From NCBI RefSeq assembly GCF_039830135.1, contig NZ_CP156081.1, positions 3,582,001-3,646,000 of the forward strand: DNA of 64,000 bases, read 5' to 3'. The stretch's first letter is position 1. Every line of letters begins with the position of its first letter. The notes under the pieces were generated by a model. The model saw only the letters and a list, made by a program, of their open reading frames with translations, did not search any database and was not told the origin of the DNA. Both the position numbers and the translations under genes were made by a program. Shown piece after piece: positions 44,972 to 55,311 of this stretch. Origin of the DNA: Defluviimonas sp. SAOS-178_SWC (GTDB lineage Bacteria > Pseudomonadota > Alphaproteobacteria > Rhodobacterales > Rhodobacteraceae).

Positions 44972-46327
44972 CTATTCAGCGGCGGCGACGACGGGCTGCG
45001 GCCGGTTCAGGGATCGTATATAGCGCCAGGCAAGCCATGCGGCTACCGAACCCGCGATCACATTGACGAGCGCATTGGCCCAGACCACGCCCTGCGACCC
45101 GGCAAGGGCGGCCATCGCCATGCCGGCGGGGAACATCAGAAGACCGTCGCGGAACCAGTTGGCGGCGGTGGACCACAAGGGCCGCGCGAGGTTGTTGAAG
45201 GTCGCGTTGGCGACGAAGAGCGCGCCGGTAAAGATGAAGGCGCCCGCCGCGTAGTGGGTGAAGATGCGCACCACCGCTTCGCCGTCTGCCGACAGTCCGA
45301 AGGAACTCGCGATCGGGCCGCTCAGCGCCGCCATCAGCGCCCAGGTGACGAGCGTATAGGCTGCGCAGAATTTCAGCGCGGCCCAGTAGGCCTCGCCCAC
45401 CCGGTCCGGGCGGCGTGCGCCGTAGTTCTGGCCGATGATGCCGCCGATGGCGCCGGACAGCGCGAAGATCCCGCCGAAGGCGAGGATCGTGAGACGCATC
45501 ACCACCCCCCAGCCGGCAACGGCGCTTTCGCCGAACTGCGCGATCTCGCGGGTCAGGACCCAGTTGCCGAACGGCGTGGAGAGCTGCGTCGCAATCGCCG
45601 GAATGGCGATGGCGAGGTAGGGCCGGTAGAACGCCGCGACATCCTCGCCCGCCGGCCGGGCCAGGATGTCGTGAATGCGGATCGCGAACCAGAGGCCGAG
45701 CATGCACATCGCCCCCCGCGCCACGACGATGGAGATCGCCGCCCCGGTCACCCCCCAGCCCATCCAGACGATCAGCAACGGGTCGAGCACGACGGCAACG
45801 CCCCCCGCGACCATCGTCACCGCCATGGAGCGCCAAGCATCCCCCACCGCCCGCAGCAGGGCCGAGCAGGCGATGCCCACGGCGATCATCGGCATCGACG
45901 GCAGCGTGACGGACAGGAAATGTTCGGCAAGGTCCAGCACCTCGCCCTCTGCCCCGGAGGCGATGAGCACCTCGTGACGAAAGATCCAGATCACGCCAGA
46001 CACGGCCGCCTGTGCAAGCGCCATGAGAACGATCCCGGTGGTAGCGATGCGCCGCGCACGGGCACGTTCGCCCATCCCGATCGCGCGCGAGACGAGCGCC
46101 ACCGCGCCGATCATCATGCCGATGGCGATCGACATCACGGCGAACTGGATCGTCCCGGCGATGCCCACGGCGGCGATCATCGCCTCGACCCGAAGCTGGG
46201 AAATCCACCAGAGCGCGAGGAAATCGACGAGGAAGGTGAAGGAAAGCCCCATCGCGCCCGACAGCGACATGACCACGACATGCCGCATCAGGCTGCCGGT
46301 GACGAACTTGCCCTGTTCCGCCGCCAT
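44972..46327 (-). CDS. MATE family efflux transporter
   Basis: A 451-residue integral membrane protein with about twelve hydrophobic helices in the two-bundle pattern of the MATE family; the N-terminal LSGAMGLSFTFLVDFLALWWISQL and the related stretch in the second half fit. It should export cationic drugs or metabolites using Na+ or H+. The stop of the MFS gene directly abuts its start, which suggests one transcript. Substrate unknown. Confidence 0.92.
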   Translation of the reverse strand: MAAEQGKFVTGSLMRHVVVMSLSGAMGLSFTFLVDFLALWWISQLRVEAMIAAVGIAGTIQFAVMSIAIGMMIGAVALVSRAIGMGERARARRIATTGIVLMALAQAAVSGVIWIFRHEVLIASGAEGEVLDLAEHFLSVTLPSMPMIAVGIACSALLRAVGDAWRSMAVTMVAGGVAVVLDPLLIVWMGWGVTGAAISIVVARGAMCMLGLWFAIRIHDILARPAGEDVAAFYRPYLAIAIPAIATQLSTPFGNWVLTREIAQFGESAVAGWGVVMRLTILAFGGIFALSGAIGGIIGQNYGARRPDRVGEAYWAALKFCAAYTLVTWALMAALSGPIASSFGLSADGEAVVRIFTHYAAGAFIFTGALFVANATFNNLARPLWSTAANWFRDGLLMFPAGMAMAALAGSQGVVWANALVNVIAGSVAAWLAWRYIRSLNRPQPVVAAAE

Positions 46328-47563
46328 CTACTCGGCCGCCACCGGCAGGCCGCGGGCGAAGATCGTCTCGTATCCCGGTTCCGGGTGGCGCGGGATCATG
46401 AGCGCGAGGAGGAGCGACACCCCCGCCATCGCCGCCGCGAGCCCGAAGACCGCGCCGGGTGACACGACCCAGAGATAACCGAGGGCCGCCGGCAGGAAGA
46501 CCGCCGCGATGTGGTTGATCGTGAAAGCGACCGCCGCCGTCGGCGCGATGTCCTCGGGCGCGGCGATCTTCTGGAAATAGGTCTTCAGCGCGAAGGCCAG
46601 CGAGAAGAAGAGGTGGTCGATGACGTAAAGCGCTGCCGCGACGAAAACGCCCCAGCCGAACCAGTAGACGCCGCCATAGGAGAGGAAGACCAGAAGCAGG
46701 CCGCAATATTCGACGATCAGCGCCCTGCGCTCGCCGAAGCGGGCGACGGCATGGCCCATGAAGGGCGCCGCGATCATGTTGACGAGGTAGTTGATCAGGA
46801 AAAGCGCCGTGACCTCGTGCACCTCGAAGCCGAAACGCTCGACCATCATGAAGGCCGCGAAGACGACGAATATCTGCCGCCGGGCGCCGGCCATGAACTG
46901 CAAGAGGTAGTAGAGCCAGTAGCGTTTTCGCAGGACGAAATGCTTGAGCTGCGGGTCCGGAGCCTCGAACTGCGGATAGGCGAGCGCCGCGAAGATCGCG
47001 ACGGCGAGCGTGAAGCCGCCGGAAAGCCCGTAAACGAGATTGTAGCTCAGGTCGAAGGTCTTCCAGGTCAGCACGATCAGCCCGTAGGCCACCATCGAGG
47101 CCCCCGAACCGATGGCGACGATCCAGCCGATGGTCTGCGGCGCGCGCTTGCGGTCGATCCATTGCAATTGCAGCGACTGGTTGACCGTCTCGAAATAGTG
47201 GAACCCGATCGAGGACAGGAGCGTGATCGTCAGGATTCCCCCGAACGTCGGAAACATCGCGGTGACGGCCGTCGTCGCGCCAAGGAGGCCGAGCGCCAGC
47301 AGCGCGAGCACCTGTTCGCGCAATACCCACAGCAGCACGATGACCCCGATGGCGAGGAAGCCGGGGATCTCCCGCACCGTATGAAGCCAGCCGATCTCGA
47401 CCCCGGTGAACCCCGCCGCGTGCTTGACGAAGTTGTTGAGAAGCGCCGACCATGTCGCAAAGGCGATCGGCATCGCCGCCGCCATCAGGAACAGCAGGAA
47501 GGCAGGCTGACGCCAGCGCGGCAGGTGGGCCGCTTCCTTGAGCGTGAGGGTCGGGATGCGCAT
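46328..47563 (-). CDS. MFS transporter
   Basis: A 411-residue major facilitator protein with about twelve membrane helices. The start ATG at 47563 gives a short cytoplasmic N-terminus before TM1; a few codons upstream are in frame but basic and not signal-like. Substrate unknown. A MATE transporter follows without a gap, and the two may serve related export. Confidence 0.85.
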   Translation of the reverse strand: MRIPTLTLKEAAHLPRWRQPAFLLFLMAAAMPIAFATWSALLNNFVKHAAGFTGVEIGWLHTVREIPGFLAIGVIVLLWVLREQVLALLALGLLGATTAVTAMFPTFGGILTITLLSSIGFHYFETVNQSLQLQWIDRKRAPQTIGWIVAIGSGASMVAYGLIVLTWKTFDLSYNLVYGLSGGFTLAVAIFAALAYPQFEAPDPQLKHFVLRKRYWLYYLLQFMAGARRQIFVVFAAFMMVERFGFEVHEVTALFLINYLVNMIAAPFMGHAVARFGERRALIVEYCGLLLVFLSYGGVYWFGWGVFVAAALYVIDHLFFSLAFALKTYFQKIAAPEDIAPTAAVAFTINHIAAVFLPAALGYLWVVSPGAVFGLAAAMAGVSLLLALMIPRHPEPGYETIFARGLPVAAE

Positions 47564-47740
47564 GCGCCCGACATACGCCGCTTTTTTCGCTGTGGCGAGA
47601 GCGATCACGCGCGGCATCGCACAGCCCGGCACGCCGGTTCGCACAGTCGCGGCGGAGCCGAGATTCGCACCGGCACATGATCTGTATCAAGGCGCTCATA
47701 TTCATGATACCGCATGCGTCCAGACAGGGAGGAAACGCCC

Positions 47741-48802
47741 ATGGACATTCTTGCACTCGTGGAAGGGATCGGCGAAGCGCCGGCAGCCGCGCTTCTCGGG
47801 CTGATCACCGGCATCGTCTTCGGCGTCGCGGCCCAGCGCTCGCGCTTCTGCCTGCGCGCCGCCACGGTGGAATTCGCGCGCGGGAAGCTCGGGCCGCGCG
47901 TCGCGGTCTGGCTCCTGTGCTTCTCCACGGCCGTTGTCTGGGTGCAGGGGGCGGACCTCCTCGGCTTCATGCGGGTCGAAGAGGCGCGGATGATGGCCAT
48001 CGCCGGGTCCTGGGCCGGTGCGATTGTCGGCGGCATCGTCTTCGGCATCGGCATGGTCCTGTCGCGCGGCTGCCCCGGACGGCTCCTCGTCCTCGCCTCG
48101 TCGGGCAATCTCCGCTCCGTCGTCTCGGGCCTGATCTTTGCCGTCGTCGCGCAGATGAGCCTCAAGGGCATCCTCGCACCGCTCCGTGATCGGATCGCGG
48201 GGTCGTGGATCACGCCCGGCGGCCAGAACGTCAACCTCATCGACTGGAGCGGGCTGCCGCGTGAAAGCGGGCTTGTCCTCGGCATCCTGATCGCGGTTCT
48301 GGCACTCTATCTTTCGCGCCGGAACCGGATCGGCGCCTCCACCCTCATCTTCGCCTCGGGCGTCGGTTTTTCCGTGGCACTCGGCTGGATCTCGACCTAC
48401 GCGCTCGCCCAAGTCAGCTTCGATCCGGTGACAATCAGCTCCGTGACCTTCTCCGGCCCCTCGGCCTCGACGCTCATGTTCTTCCTCGAACCGGTCCGGG
48501 TTCTCGAATTCGACGTTGGCCTCGTTCCCGGCGTTGTGCTGGGCGCGGGCGTGTCGGCGCTTCTCGCCGGGCAGTTCCGCTTCGAAGGGTTCGAGGGCGA
48601 AAGCAACATGCGCCGCTCGATGTTCGGCGCGGTGCTCATGGGATTCGGCGCGATGCTGGCCGGCGGCTGCTCCATCGGCGCCGGGGTGACGGGCGGGTCG
48701 ATCTTCGCGGCCACGGCCTGGCTTGCGCTCTTCTCGATGTGGGTCGGCGCGGTTGTCACTGACCTCCTGTTCGACCAGAGGGCCGAACGCGCGGCCGCCT
48801 GA
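47741..48802 (+). CDS. YeeE/YedE family membrane protein (probable sulfur-compound transporter)
   Basis: A 353-residue membrane protein with two homologous halves of the YeeE/YedE family (SulP-unrelated, thiosulfate import). The conserved cysteines are present: in RSRFCLRAA (first half), SRGCPGRLL and AGGCSIGAGVTGG (second half). E. coli YeeE takes up thiosulfate through such cysteines; whether this protein does so is inference. GGGAGGAAACG precedes the ATG at 47741. No TusA-like partner gene lies next to it. Confidence 0.9.
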   Translation: MDILALVEGIGEAPAAALLGLITGIVFGVAAQRSRFCLRAATVEFARGKLGPRVAVWLLCFSTAVVWVQGADLLGFMRVEEARMMAIAGSWAGAIVGGIVFGIGMVLSRGCPGRLLVLASSGNLRSVVSGLIFAVVAQMSLKGILAPLRDRIAGSWITPGGQNVNLIDWSGLPRESGLVLGILIAVLALYLSRRNRIGASTLIFASGVGFSVALGWISTYALAQVSFDPVTISSVTFSGPSASTLMFFLEPVRVLEFDVGLVPGVVLGAGVSALLAGQFRFEGFEGESNMRRSMFGAVLMGFGAMLAGGCSIGAGVTGGSIFAATAWLALFSMWVGAVVTDLLFDQRAERAAA

Positions 48803-48903
48803 CGATCACGAAACCGCGACCAGCGGGATGGAATGCGTCTGATCGGCGTCTTTCTTCCAAGGTGTCCGCGACGGGCGCCTGTGACAGACCGGAGAAAACC
48901 CAC

Positions 48904-49272
48904 ATGACCCGCTTCATCCTTCTGACCGCCAGCCTTGGCCTTTCCGCCACCGTCCTTCTTGCCGCGCCGATGACCGGCGAGAGCGCCAAGGGCGCGGTGC
49001 TGACCGACGCCAAGGGCATGACCCTGTACACCTTCGACACCGACAAGGACGGGATGTCCGCCTGCTATGACGCCTGCGCGACGAACTGGCCGCCCTTCTT
49101 GGCCGCCGACGGCGACGCGGCAATGGGCGATTTCAGCTTGACCGAGCGGACGGATGGCAGCCACCAGTGGACCTTCAAGGGCATGCCGCTCTACACTTGG
49201 ATCAAGGATGCCAAACCGGGCGACATCACCGGCGACGGCGTCAAGGACGTCTGGCACATCGCGCAGCCGTAA
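48904..49272 (+). CDS. secreted protein with Yx(FWY)xxD motif
   Basis: A 122-residue exported protein: signal peptide (about residues 1-21, ending LLAAP) and two copies of the family motif, LYTFDTD and LYTWIKD, typical of the COG4315 group. CYDACATNWPP is the conserved cysteine region. Function unknown; often found next to ECF sigma factors, as here. The sigma factor gene starts eight bases downstream. Confidence 0.88.
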   Translation: MTRFILLTASLGLSATVLLAAPMTGESAKGAVLTDAKGMTLYTFDTDKDGMSACYDACATNWPPFLAADGDAAMGDFSLTERTDGSHQWTFKGMPLYTWIKDAKPGDITGDGVKDVWHIAQP

Positions 49273-49280
49273 GGGTCCGT

Positions 49281-49787
49281 ATGAGCGTTCTGGACGAGAT
49301 CGAGGCGGCCATCCCGAGGCTGAGACGCGCGGCGCGGGCCCTGACCCGCGATGCTGCTGCGGCCGACGACCTTGTCCAGGACAGTCTGGAACGCGCGCTG
49401 GCCCGCCGCCGCCACTGGCGCGGCGACGGGCCGGTCGCCGGCTGGATCTGGAAGATCATGCTGAACATCCACCGCGACGGCGCCCGACGTGCCGCCCCGC
49501 ATCTGGTCGTGGTGGACGAGTTGCCGCAGGTTCCCGCGGCGGGCGACGCGGCCGAGGACCGGCTGGCGCTGGCCGAGGTTCGCGCCGCCATCGCCCGCCT
49601 GCCCGTCGATCAGCGCCAGGTGCTGGTTCTGGTGGCGCTGGAGGGCCAGACCCTTCAGGCCGCCGCCGCGATCCTCGGCATTCCCGAAGGCACACTGGTC
49701 TCCCGCCTCGGCCGCGCCCGCGCGGCGCTGCGGTCGATGACGGGGCGCGATCCGCGGACGCCCCTGCAAAAGAAGGACAGCCGATGA
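49281..49787 (+). CDS. ECF-type RNA polymerase sigma factor
   Basis: A 168-residue sigma-70-like factor with only regions 2 and 4. Region 2 is RRAARALTRDAAAADDLVQDSLERAL; region 4 is RQVLVLVALEGQTLQAAAAILGIPEGTLVSRLGRARAAL, the helix-turn-helix that reads the -35 element. It overlaps the anti-sigma factor gene by four bases (ATGA), so the two are coupled. The frame extends upstream only within the preceding gene. Confidence 0.93.
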   Translation: MSVLDEIEAAIPRLRRAARALTRDAAAADDLVQDSLERALARRRHWRGDGPVAGWIWKIMLNIHRDGARRAAPHLVVVDELPQVPAAGDAAEDRLALAEVRAAIARLPVDQRQVLVLVALEGQTLQAAAAILGIPEGTLVSRLGRARAALRSMTGRDPRTPLQKKDSR

Positions 49788-50566
49788 GCGGCCACCCCCC
49801 GATCCCCGAGGATGACCTGATCCGGTTCCATGCCGGCGCGATCACAGGCGCCGACCGCGACACCATGTCCCGGCGGATCGAAGACGACCCGGCTGCGCGT
49901 GCCTGCCTCGACGACTGGTCCCGCCAGGACGAGAGTCTGCGCGCCGCCTACGACGGGACCTTGGACGAAGCGCTGCCCGAACCCCTGCGCCAACGGCTGG
50001 CCGAGGCCCGCCGCCAGGACCGCGCCGGAATGCGTCGGCGCCTGGCGGGGCCGCTCAGGATCGCGGCGGCGGTCGCGCTTCTGGCGATTGGCGGCATCGG
50101 CGGCTTCATCCTCGCCCGCCTCGACAGCAAGGTCCCGGCGCAGGTCCGCGTCGCCGACGCGGCCCTTGCCGCCTACACGACCTACGTGGCCGAGGTCGCC
50201 CATCCGGTCGAGGTTACAGCAAGTGAAAGCGCGCACCTGACCCAGTGGCTCTCGAAGCGCCTCGGCCATCCCATCGCCCCGCCTGATTTCGCCGCCGCCG
50301 GCTTCCGGTTGATGGGCGGGCGGCTTCTTCCGTCACCGACCGGCCCGGCGGCGCTTTTCATGTACGAGGACGACCTCGGCCGCCGCGTCACGCTTTATGT
50401 GGCACCCGGAGAAGACAGCGGCGACACCGCGTTCCGCTTCGCGGAAAGGCCGGGCGCGCAAAGCTTCTACTGGATCGACGGCAGCCTCAGCTATGCGGTG
50501 ACTGGCGACATCCCGCGCGACGCGCTGCGGGCAATCGCGGTCGCGGCCTACGACCAGATGATCTGA
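49784..50566 (+). CDS. anti-sigma factor
   Basis: A 260-residue membrane protein: cytoplasmic N-terminal part (about 85 residues, HAGAITGADRDTMSRRIEDDPAARACLDDW), one membrane helix (residues 86-107) and a periplasmic domain. This topology and the coupling to the sigma factor fit the RskA/FecR-like anti-sigma group. A zinc ASD motif (HxxxCxxC) is not visible. The stimulus is unknown; the secreted Yx(FWY)xxD protein may be part of it. Confidence 0.88.
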   Translation: MSGHPPIPEDDLIRFHAGAITGADRDTMSRRIEDDPAARACLDDWSRQDESLRAAYDGTLDEALPEPLRQRLAEARRQDRAGMRRRLAGPLRIAAAVALLAIGGIGGFILARLDSKVPAQVRVADAALAAYTTYVAEVAHPVEVTASESAHLTQWLSKRLGHPIAPPDFAAAGFRLMGGRLLPSPTGPAALFMYEDDLGRRVTLYVAPGEDSGDTAFRFAERPGAQSFYWIDGSLSYAVTGDIPRDALRAIAVAAYDQMI

Positions 50567-50573
50567 GGCCGGG

Positions 50574-52769
50574 TCAGTAAAAACTCTGCGGGTCGATGTC
50601 GATCGCGAGACGCAGGTTGTTCGGCACCTTCAGCTGGCCGACCCATTCCGCCAATGCGGGTTGCAGCGCCACGCCCTTCGCCGCCTTGACGAGAAGCCGC
50701 ACGCGGTGACGGCCGCGCACCCGCGCGACAGGGGCCGGCGCCGGCCCGAAGACCTGCGCCCCGATCCGGCGCAAGGGCGCGTCGCGGCGGGCAAGCTCGG
50801 CGCCGAAGTCGAAGACCGCTTGCACGTCGGGCGCGGACAGCACGATCCCGGCAAGGCGCCCATAGGGCGGCATTCCCGCCGCCTGCCTCTCTGCCGCCTC
50901 GGCACGCCAGAACGCCTCTTCGTCGCCCGACAGGATCGCCCGGATCACCGCATGTTCGGGCTGGTAGGTCTGAAGCATCGCGACACCCGGCTTCTCGCTC
51001 CGCCCGGCACGGCCCGAGACCTGCCGCATCAGCTGGAACGTCCGTTCCGCCGCACGCAGGTCGGAGCCTTGCAGCCCGAGATCGGCATCGATCACACCGA
51101 CGAGCGTCAGGAGCGGGAAGTTGTGACCCTTCGCGACGAGCTGCGTGCCGATGATGATGTCGGCGCCGCCGCCGGCGATCTCGGCGATCTTCTCCTTCAG
51201 CGCCCGGGCCGAACTGAAGAGATCCGAAGAGAGCACCGCCACCCTTGCCTCTGGAAAACGCGCCGCGACCTCCTCGGCCAACCGCTCGACCCCCGGCCCA
51301 ACCGGGGCGAGACGGCCAACCGCCTGGCAATGCGGGCAGGCTTCCGGCATCGGTTTCGTCTCGCCGCATTGGTGGCAGACGAGCCGTTTCAGGAACCGGT
51401 GCTCGACCATCCGCGCGTCGCAATGCTCGCAGCCGATCTGGTGACCGCAGGCGCGGCAGATCGTGACCGGCGCATAGCCGCGCCGGTTGAGGAAAAGAAG
51501 CGCCTGCTCCCCCCGCGCGATCCGCTCGCGTACCCCTGAGACCAGCGTCGGGCCGATCCAGCGGTTCGGCTCCAGCCGTTCGTCGCGCATGTCGATGGCG
51601 CGAAGCTCCGGCATTTCGGCCACGCCGAAGCGGGAGGTCAGGTCGATGCGCCGGTATTTCCCGGCCTCGGCATTGGCCCAGCTTTCGAGGCAGGGCGTTG
51701 CCGAGGCCAGCACCACCTGCGCATCGCACAGCGACGCCCGCAGCACCGCCATGTCGCGGGCATTGTAGAGAACCCCGTCCTCCTGCTTGTAAGAGGTGTC
51801 ATGCTCCTCGTCGACGACGATGAGGCCAAGGTCGCGGAACGGCAGGAACAAAGCCGAGCGCGCGCCGACGACAAGACCGACATTGCCCTCGCCCGCCATC
51901 CGCCAGAGCCTCCGGCGCTCGGTCATCGTCACGCCGGAATGCCATTCGCCGGGCATCGCGCCGAAGCGGTCCTCGACCCGCGTGAGGAATTCCGCCGTCA
52001 AGGCGATCTCGGGCAGCAGCACCAGCGCCTGCCGCCCCTGCCGCAGGCATTCGGCCACGGCTTCGAGGTAAACCTCGGTCTTGCCCGACCCGGTCACACC
52101 TTTCAGCAGCGTCGTGCCATAGGCCCCGCCCGCGATGGCCGCCCTGAGCCGCGCGGCGGCGGCCGCCTGATCCTCGGCAAGCGCCTTTCCGGAAAGGTCG
52201 GGAGCGAGCCGGGGATAGGGCAGATCGCGCGGGGCCTCCTCCTCGGCCACCGCGCCATGTTTCACCATCCCCTTGACGACGCTGGTCGAAACGCCGGCCA
52301 GCCCCGCCAGCTCGCCAAGCGTGAAGGCCGCGCCGCCATACTCGTCCAGAATGTCCAGCACCCGCGCCCGCGCATCCGTCATCCGGTCGGGCTCCGCCCA
52401 GCCCCGGCGGTAGACCTTGCGCGGCCCCGGCGGGTCGGCGAGCCCCGGCGCGCGGGTCGCGAGCCGCAGCATCGCCGGCATCGGCGTCAGTGTGTAATCG
52501 GCCGCCCGCATCAGGAAAGACCGCATCGCCGCGCCCATCGGGGCGGCGTCGAGAACCCGGGTGACGGGGCGCACCTTGGCAAGGTCATAGCCGCCCTCGC
52601 CCGGCCCCCAGACCACGCCGAGCACCCGGCGCGGACCCAGCGGCACCTCGACGAAGGCCCCCGTGAAACACCCGCCTTCCGGCGCCCTGTAGTCGAGCGG
52701 CCGCCCCAAGGGCTCCGTCGTCAGGACGGAGACGAGCGCGCCTTCGTCGAAAAACCCGAAGTCAGTCAC
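50574..52769 (-). CDS. priA: primosomal protein N' (replication restart helicase PriA)
   Basis: A 731-residue superfamily 2 helicase. Motif [16 protein letters not shown], motif II VVDEEHD, the zinc-binding Cys cluster [14 protein letters not shown]...CHQCG...CPHC, and motif [10 protein letters not shown] are present. It restarts stalled replication forks. The length is normal. Its stop is next to the anti-sigma factor gene (convergent). Confidence 0.97.
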   Translation of the reverse strand: MTDFGFFDEGALVSVLTTEPLGRPLDYRAPEGGCFTGAFVEVPLGPRRVLGVVWGPGEGGYDLAKVRPVTRVLDAAPMGAAMRSFLMRAADYTLTPMPAMLRLATRAPGLADPPGPRKVYRRGWAEPDRMTDARARVLDILDEYGGAAFTLGELAGLAGVSTSVVKGMVKHGAVAEEEAPRDLPYPRLAPDLSGKALAEDQAAAAARLRAAIAGGAYGTTLLKGVTGSGKTEVYLEAVAECLRQGRQALVLLPEIALTAEFLTRVEDRFGAMPGEWHSGVTMTERRRLWRMAGEGNVGLVVGARSALFLPFRDLGLIVVDEEHDTSYKQEDGVLYNARDMAVLRASLCDAQVVLASATPCLESWANAEAGKYRRIDLTSRFGVAEMPELRAIDMRDERLEPNRWIGPTLVSGVRERIARGEQALLFLNRRGYAPVTICRACGHQIGCEHCDARMVEHRFLKRLVCHQCGETKPMPEACPHCQAVGRLAPVGPGVERLAEEVAARFPEARVAVLSSDLFSSARALKEKIAEIAGGGADIIIGTQLVAKGHNFPLLTLVGVIDADLGLQGSDLRAAERTFQLMRQVSGRAGRSEKPGVAMLQTYQPEHAVIRAILSGDEEAFWRAEAAERQAAGMPPYGRLAGIVLSAPDVQAVFDFGAELARRDAPLRRIGAQVFGPAPAPVARVRGRHRVRLLVKAAKGVALQPALAEWVGQLKVPNNLRLAIDIDPQSFY

Positions 52770-52856
52770 GCGGCGCTGCCTTTCCCGGGTTTCGGCGGCA
52801 CGACGATTGCGCTAAAAGCCCGCCCGAAAGCCCTTGCCAGCGACAGGACCGCAGCC

Positions 52857-53510
52857 ATGAAATTCTTCGTCGATACCGCCGACACCGCCGCCATCCGCGA
52901 ACTCAACGACCTTGGCATGGTCGACGGAGTCACGACGAACCCGTCGTTGATCCTGAAATCGGGCCGCGACATTCTCGAAGTGACCAGGGAAATCTGCGAC
53001 ATGGTCTCGGGCCCCGTTTCTGCCGAAGTGGTGGCCACCGAGGCCAAGGCGATGATCGCCGAAGGCCTGAAGCTTGCCAAGATCGCGCCCAATATCGCGA
53101 TCAAGGTGCCGCTGACCTGGGACGGGCTCACCGCCTGCAAGGCTTTCGCATCCGAAGGCCACAAGGTCAACGTGACACTGTGCTTCTCAGCCGCGCAGGC
53201 GATCCTCGCCGCCAAGGCCGGCGCTTCCTTCATCTCGCCCTTCATCGGCCGGCTCGACGACATCCACATGGACGGCGTCGAACTTATCCACGACATCCGC
53301 ACGATCTACGACAACTACAGCTTCCAGACCGAGATCCTCGCCGCCTCGATCCGCTCGGTGAACCATGTCATCGACTGCGCCAAGATCGGCGCCGACGTGA
53401 TCACCGCGCCCCCTGCCGTCATCAAGTCGATGGCGAACCACGTCCTGACCGACAAGGGCCTCGACCAGTTCCTCAAGGACTGGGCGCAGACCGGACAGAA
53501 GATTCTCTGA
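52857..53510 (+). CDS. fsa: transaldolase / fructose-6-phosphate aldolase family
   Basis: A 217-residue short transaldolase. [32 protein letters not shown] is the N-terminal signature, and the Schiff-base lysine is in [10 protein letters not shown]. Short members act either as transaldolase or as fructose-6-phosphate aldolase, and sequence inspection does not decide which. It is divergent from priA with 87 bases between. Confidence 0.94.
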   Translation: MKFFVDTADTAAIRELNDLGMVDGVTTNPSLILKSGRDILEVTREICDMVSGPVSAEVVATEAKAMIAEGLKLAKIAPNIAIKVPLTWDGLTACKAFASEGHKVNVTLCFSAAQAILAAKAGASFISPFIGRLDDIHMDGVELIHDIRTIYDNYSFQTEILAASIRSVNHVIDCAKIGADVITAPPAVIKSMANHVLTDKGLDQFLKDWAQTGQKIL

Positions 53511-53641
53511 CTGCCGAAAGGGTCCGGGAGTCATCGTTGCAACGGTTGCGCCCGGAACGCCCCGAACTTGGAAAAAGTTGCAGAAATCGCTTTGGCGGGC
53601 TGCTAGAGTCGGCGGAAACCAAGAGAGAAACGGGGGCAGAG

Positions 53642-54349
53642 ATGGCCGAAACGGCGAACATTGCGGCGGATGTCAGGGACCGGCTCATCGCCGAGCCGGA
53701 GGTGATCCTCGAGGATCGCGACTTGATGAAGGCGCTGATCGCCGCCAATGAACGCGCGATGGGGGCCAATATCGTCGACCTGCGCGGCATCGCCATGGAA
53801 CGGCTCGAAGCGCGCCTGGACCGGCTTGAGGATACCCATCGGTCTGTCATCGCGGCGGCCTACGAAAACCTCGCCGGCACCAACCAGGTGCACCGCGCCA
53901 TCCTCCAGATGCTCGACCCGACCGAGTTCGAAGCCTTCCTGAAGAATATCGGCGGCGAGGTGGCCCAGATCCTGCGGGTCAACTGCGTCCGGCTGGTGCT
54001 GGAGACCGTGCAATCCGATCACGATCCGTCGCTGAGCCGCCTTGGCGACGTGCTTTGCGTGGCGGAACCGGGTTTCGTCGATACCTACATGTCCGGTGGC
54101 CGCTCCGGCCCGTCGCGCAGCGTCGTCCTGCGCCAGACCTTGCTGGAATCCGAGACGATCTACGGCCGGGACGGCGCCTGGATCCGGTCCGAGGCCGCGT
54201 TGCGGCTCGATCTCGGCCCGGGCCGCCTGCCGGGGATGCTCGCGCTCGGCGCGGAAGATCCGCATCAGTTCCGCGCCAATCAGGGCACCGACCTTCTGAC
54301 GTTCTTCGGGGGCGTCTTCGAACGCGCGATGCGGCGCTGGCTGGCCTGA
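53642..54349 (+). CDS. DUF484 family protein
   Basis: A 235-residue protein with an N-terminal helical region and a GAF-like DUF484 domain. Characteristic for the family is the position in front of xerC, as in many proteobacteria. Function unknown; it may be a regulator, because DUF484 resembles GAF domains. It is ten bases from xerC and probably cotranscribed. Confidence 0.87.
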   Translation: MAETANIAADVRDRLIAEPEVILEDRDLMKALIAANERAMGANIVDLRGIAMERLEARLDRLEDTHRSVIAAAYENLAGTNQVHRAILQMLDPTEFEAFLKNIGGEVAQILRVNCVRLVLETVQSDHDPSLSRLGDVLCVAEPGFVDTYMSGGRSGPSRSVVLRQTLLESETIYGRDGAWIRSEAALRLDLGPGRLPGMLALGAEDPHQFRANQGTDLLTFFGGVFERAMRRWLA

Positions 54350-54358
54350 GCCGGGGCG

Positions 54359-55288
54359 ATGAGCATCGCCCTCACCCCCGCGCTCCGCGACGCGCTCTCC
54401 ACCTGGCTCGACCACCTCTCGGCCCTTGACGGCGCTGCGGAGAACACGGTGAAGGCCTACCGGACGGACGTGACGGGGTTCCTCGCCTTCCTCGCCCGGC
54501 ATCACGGCGAGGGGATCGCGCCGAAGCGGCTTGCCACGATCACGCAAAGCGACATGCGCGCCTGGATGGCGCATGAGCGGCAAGGCGGCACCTCAGCCCG
54601 CTCGCTCGCCCGCAAGCTTTCGGCGGTCAAGGGCTTCACCCGCTGGCTGTCGGAGCGCGACGGGTTCGATCCGACCGCGATCCTTGCCGCGCGCAGCCCC
54701 AAATTCCAGCGCAAGCTGCCGCGCCCCCTGAGCGAGGACGGCGCGCGAGATGTCATCGACCTCATGGGCAGCACCCCGCGAGAGGACTGGATCGCCGCGC
54801 GCGATGCCGCCGTGGTGACGCTGCTTTACGGCTGCGGGCTGCGGATCTCCGAAGCGCTTGACCTCACCGGCGCCGACAGCCCGCTGCCGCAATCCCTGCG
54901 CATCCGCGGCAAGGGCGACAAGGAGCGGATCGTGCCGGTCCTGCCCGCCGCCCGTGCCGCCGTCGCCGCCTATGTCCGGCTCTGCCCGCTTCCGGTCGAG
55001 GACGAACCCGCCGAGGCGCTCTTTCGCGGCGCGCGCGGCGGCCCGCTGAACCCGCGCCTCATCGCCAAGGCGATGGAGCAGGCGCGGCTCGGTCTCGGCC
55101 TGCCCGCCTCGGCCACGCCGCATGCCCTCAGGCACAGTTTCGCGACCCACCTTCTGACCGCCGGGGGCGATCTCCGCGCCATTCAGGAACTTCTCGGCCA
55201 TGCCTCGCTCTCGACGACGCAGGCCTATACAGCGGTTGACACCGCACGCCTCATGGAGGTCTACGACAGGGCGCATCCGCGTGCCTGA
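54359..55288 (+). CDS. xerC: tyrosine recombinase XerC
   Basis: A 309-residue site-specific recombinase for dimer resolution at dif. The catalytic set is visible: Arg in YGCGLRISEAL, His and Arg in HALRHSFATHLL, His in LLGHASLSTTQ, and the nucleophile Tyr in TQAYTAVD. N-terminal SAM-like domain for core binding is present. Normal length. Confidence 0.94.
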   Translation: MSIALTPALRDALSTWLDHLSALDGAAENTVKAYRTDVTGFLAFLARHHGEGIAPKRLATITQSDMRAWMAHERQGGTSARSLARKLSAVKGFTRWLSERDGFDPTAILAARSPKFQRKLPRPLSEDGARDVIDLMGSTPREDWIAARDAAVVTLLYGCGLRISEALDLTGADSPLPQSLRIRGKGDKERIVPVLPAARAAVAAYVRLCPLPVEDEPAEALFRGARGGPLNPRLIAKAMEQARLGLGLPASATPHALRHSFATHLLTAGGDLRAIQELLGHASLSTTQAYTAVDTARLMEVYDRAHPRA

Positions 55289-55311
55289 GGGAACAAGGAA
55301 CGACTGAGCCG

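Noticed and set aside
44306..46462. 718-codon plus-strand frame across msrA and the MATE transporter.
   Set aside because: Low-complexity His/Arg/Asp composition; both minus-strand genes are intact.
48830..48852. GGAAT ... CGTC pair as an ECF-type promoter before the Yx(FWY)xxD gene.
   Set aside because: The spacing is several bases too short for an ECF promoter.
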